The notes beneath the pieces were generated by a model. The model saw nothing but the letters and a program-made list of their open reading frames with translations, had not been told where the DNA came from and did no database searches. A DNA stretch of 28,016 nt from Hypsibius dujardini. Its lineage: Eukaryota; Tardigrada; Eutardigrada; Parachela; Hypsibiidae. This document shows positions 27,734-28,016 of this stretch, piece after piece. Location of the stretch: assembly GCA_001579985.1 (NCBI GenBank), contig LRSR01002587.1, positions 1 to 28,016 on the forward strand. Reading direction: 5' to 3'. A program made the translations under genes and the position numbers. How positions within the stretch are numbered: the first letter of the stretch is position 1; each line of letters opens with the position of its first letter.

Positions 27734-28016
27734 AACTACACCACATTTAAATGAAATAATTTCACTTTATGAAAATGCGCCGACACGGCATATGGTAACA
27801 TTGGCAGCGCCATCTATGTACCACCACGTAGCAGGTTTTTTTTTAGAAAATTTTTTCCACACGTTTTTTTTCTCTCGATGGAAATAGCATCACATAATGT
27901 GGACACACACAACAAAATGAACGGATGTGCAAGATTTCACCTTCGAGAGTGGTGGAATTCCCTTGTCAGGATATGTCGTCGTGCTTTTAAGCGGTGTGAA
28001 CGGACTGCAAATAATT
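27734..28016. other. window edge, no gene seen
   Basis: T-rich runs at about 27836-27880 and no convincing exon on either strand. Confidence 0.5.

Overview
The window looks like nuclear DNA from an invertebrate animal, probably a protostome. Every recognisable gene is split by short GT-AG introns with consistent phases. The gene set is metazoan: an ARGLU1 splicing cofactor, MED20, an Iwr1/SLC7A6OS factor, a PNPLA6 (neuropathy target esterase) relic, a RASL10-type small GTPase and a rhodopsin-class GPCR. There are no operons, ribosome binding sites or bacterial features. I could not fix the phylum from sequence alone.

Layout, left to right. 1-250: a CTGT microsatellite and a possible last exon of an upstream gene. 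1502-4053 (+): ARGLU1 homologue in five exons. 5075-4428 (-): intron-less MED20, tail to tail with ARGLU1. 5798-8248 (+): Iwr1 homologue in five exons, head to head with MED20, so the roughly 720 bp between them is probably a shared promoter region. 8486-12480 (+): a decayed PNPLA6/7 gene in pieces, with frameshifts, in-frame stops and loss of catalytic segments. 12600-17400: CTGT repeats, hairpin elements and an AT-rich stretch, with no gene I can support. 17549-19080 (+): RASL10-like GTPase in four exons. 19081-21547: repeat-rich intergenic DNA. 26725-21548 (-): a ten-exon class A GPCR, melatonin-receptor-like, reconstructed here with two microexons of 27 and 29 nt. 26726-28016: its TATA-type promoter and upstream DNA.

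The three intact left-hand genes act together in nuclear gene expression: MED20 in Mediator, Iwr1 in RNA polymerase II nuclear import, and ARGLU1 at the transcription/splicing interface. Their adjacency is probably a housekeeping cluster rather than a functional operon. RASL10 and the GPCR are signalling genes with repeat-laden introns.

The most unusual aspect is the repeat landscape. At least eight groups of short palindromic or terminal-inverted-repeat (TIR) elements lie in introns and spacers. Several have one architecture: a pair of TIRs embracing a private tandem minisatellite (2732-2851, 6949-7309, 16160-16530, 24483-24816, and probably the array at 19926-20105). A ~125 bp hairpin family occurs at least six times plus two diverged copies, and one copy appears to supply the 3' splice site of a GPCR exon. 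All identifications are by eye from motifs and frame-consistent splicing; no database search was run.
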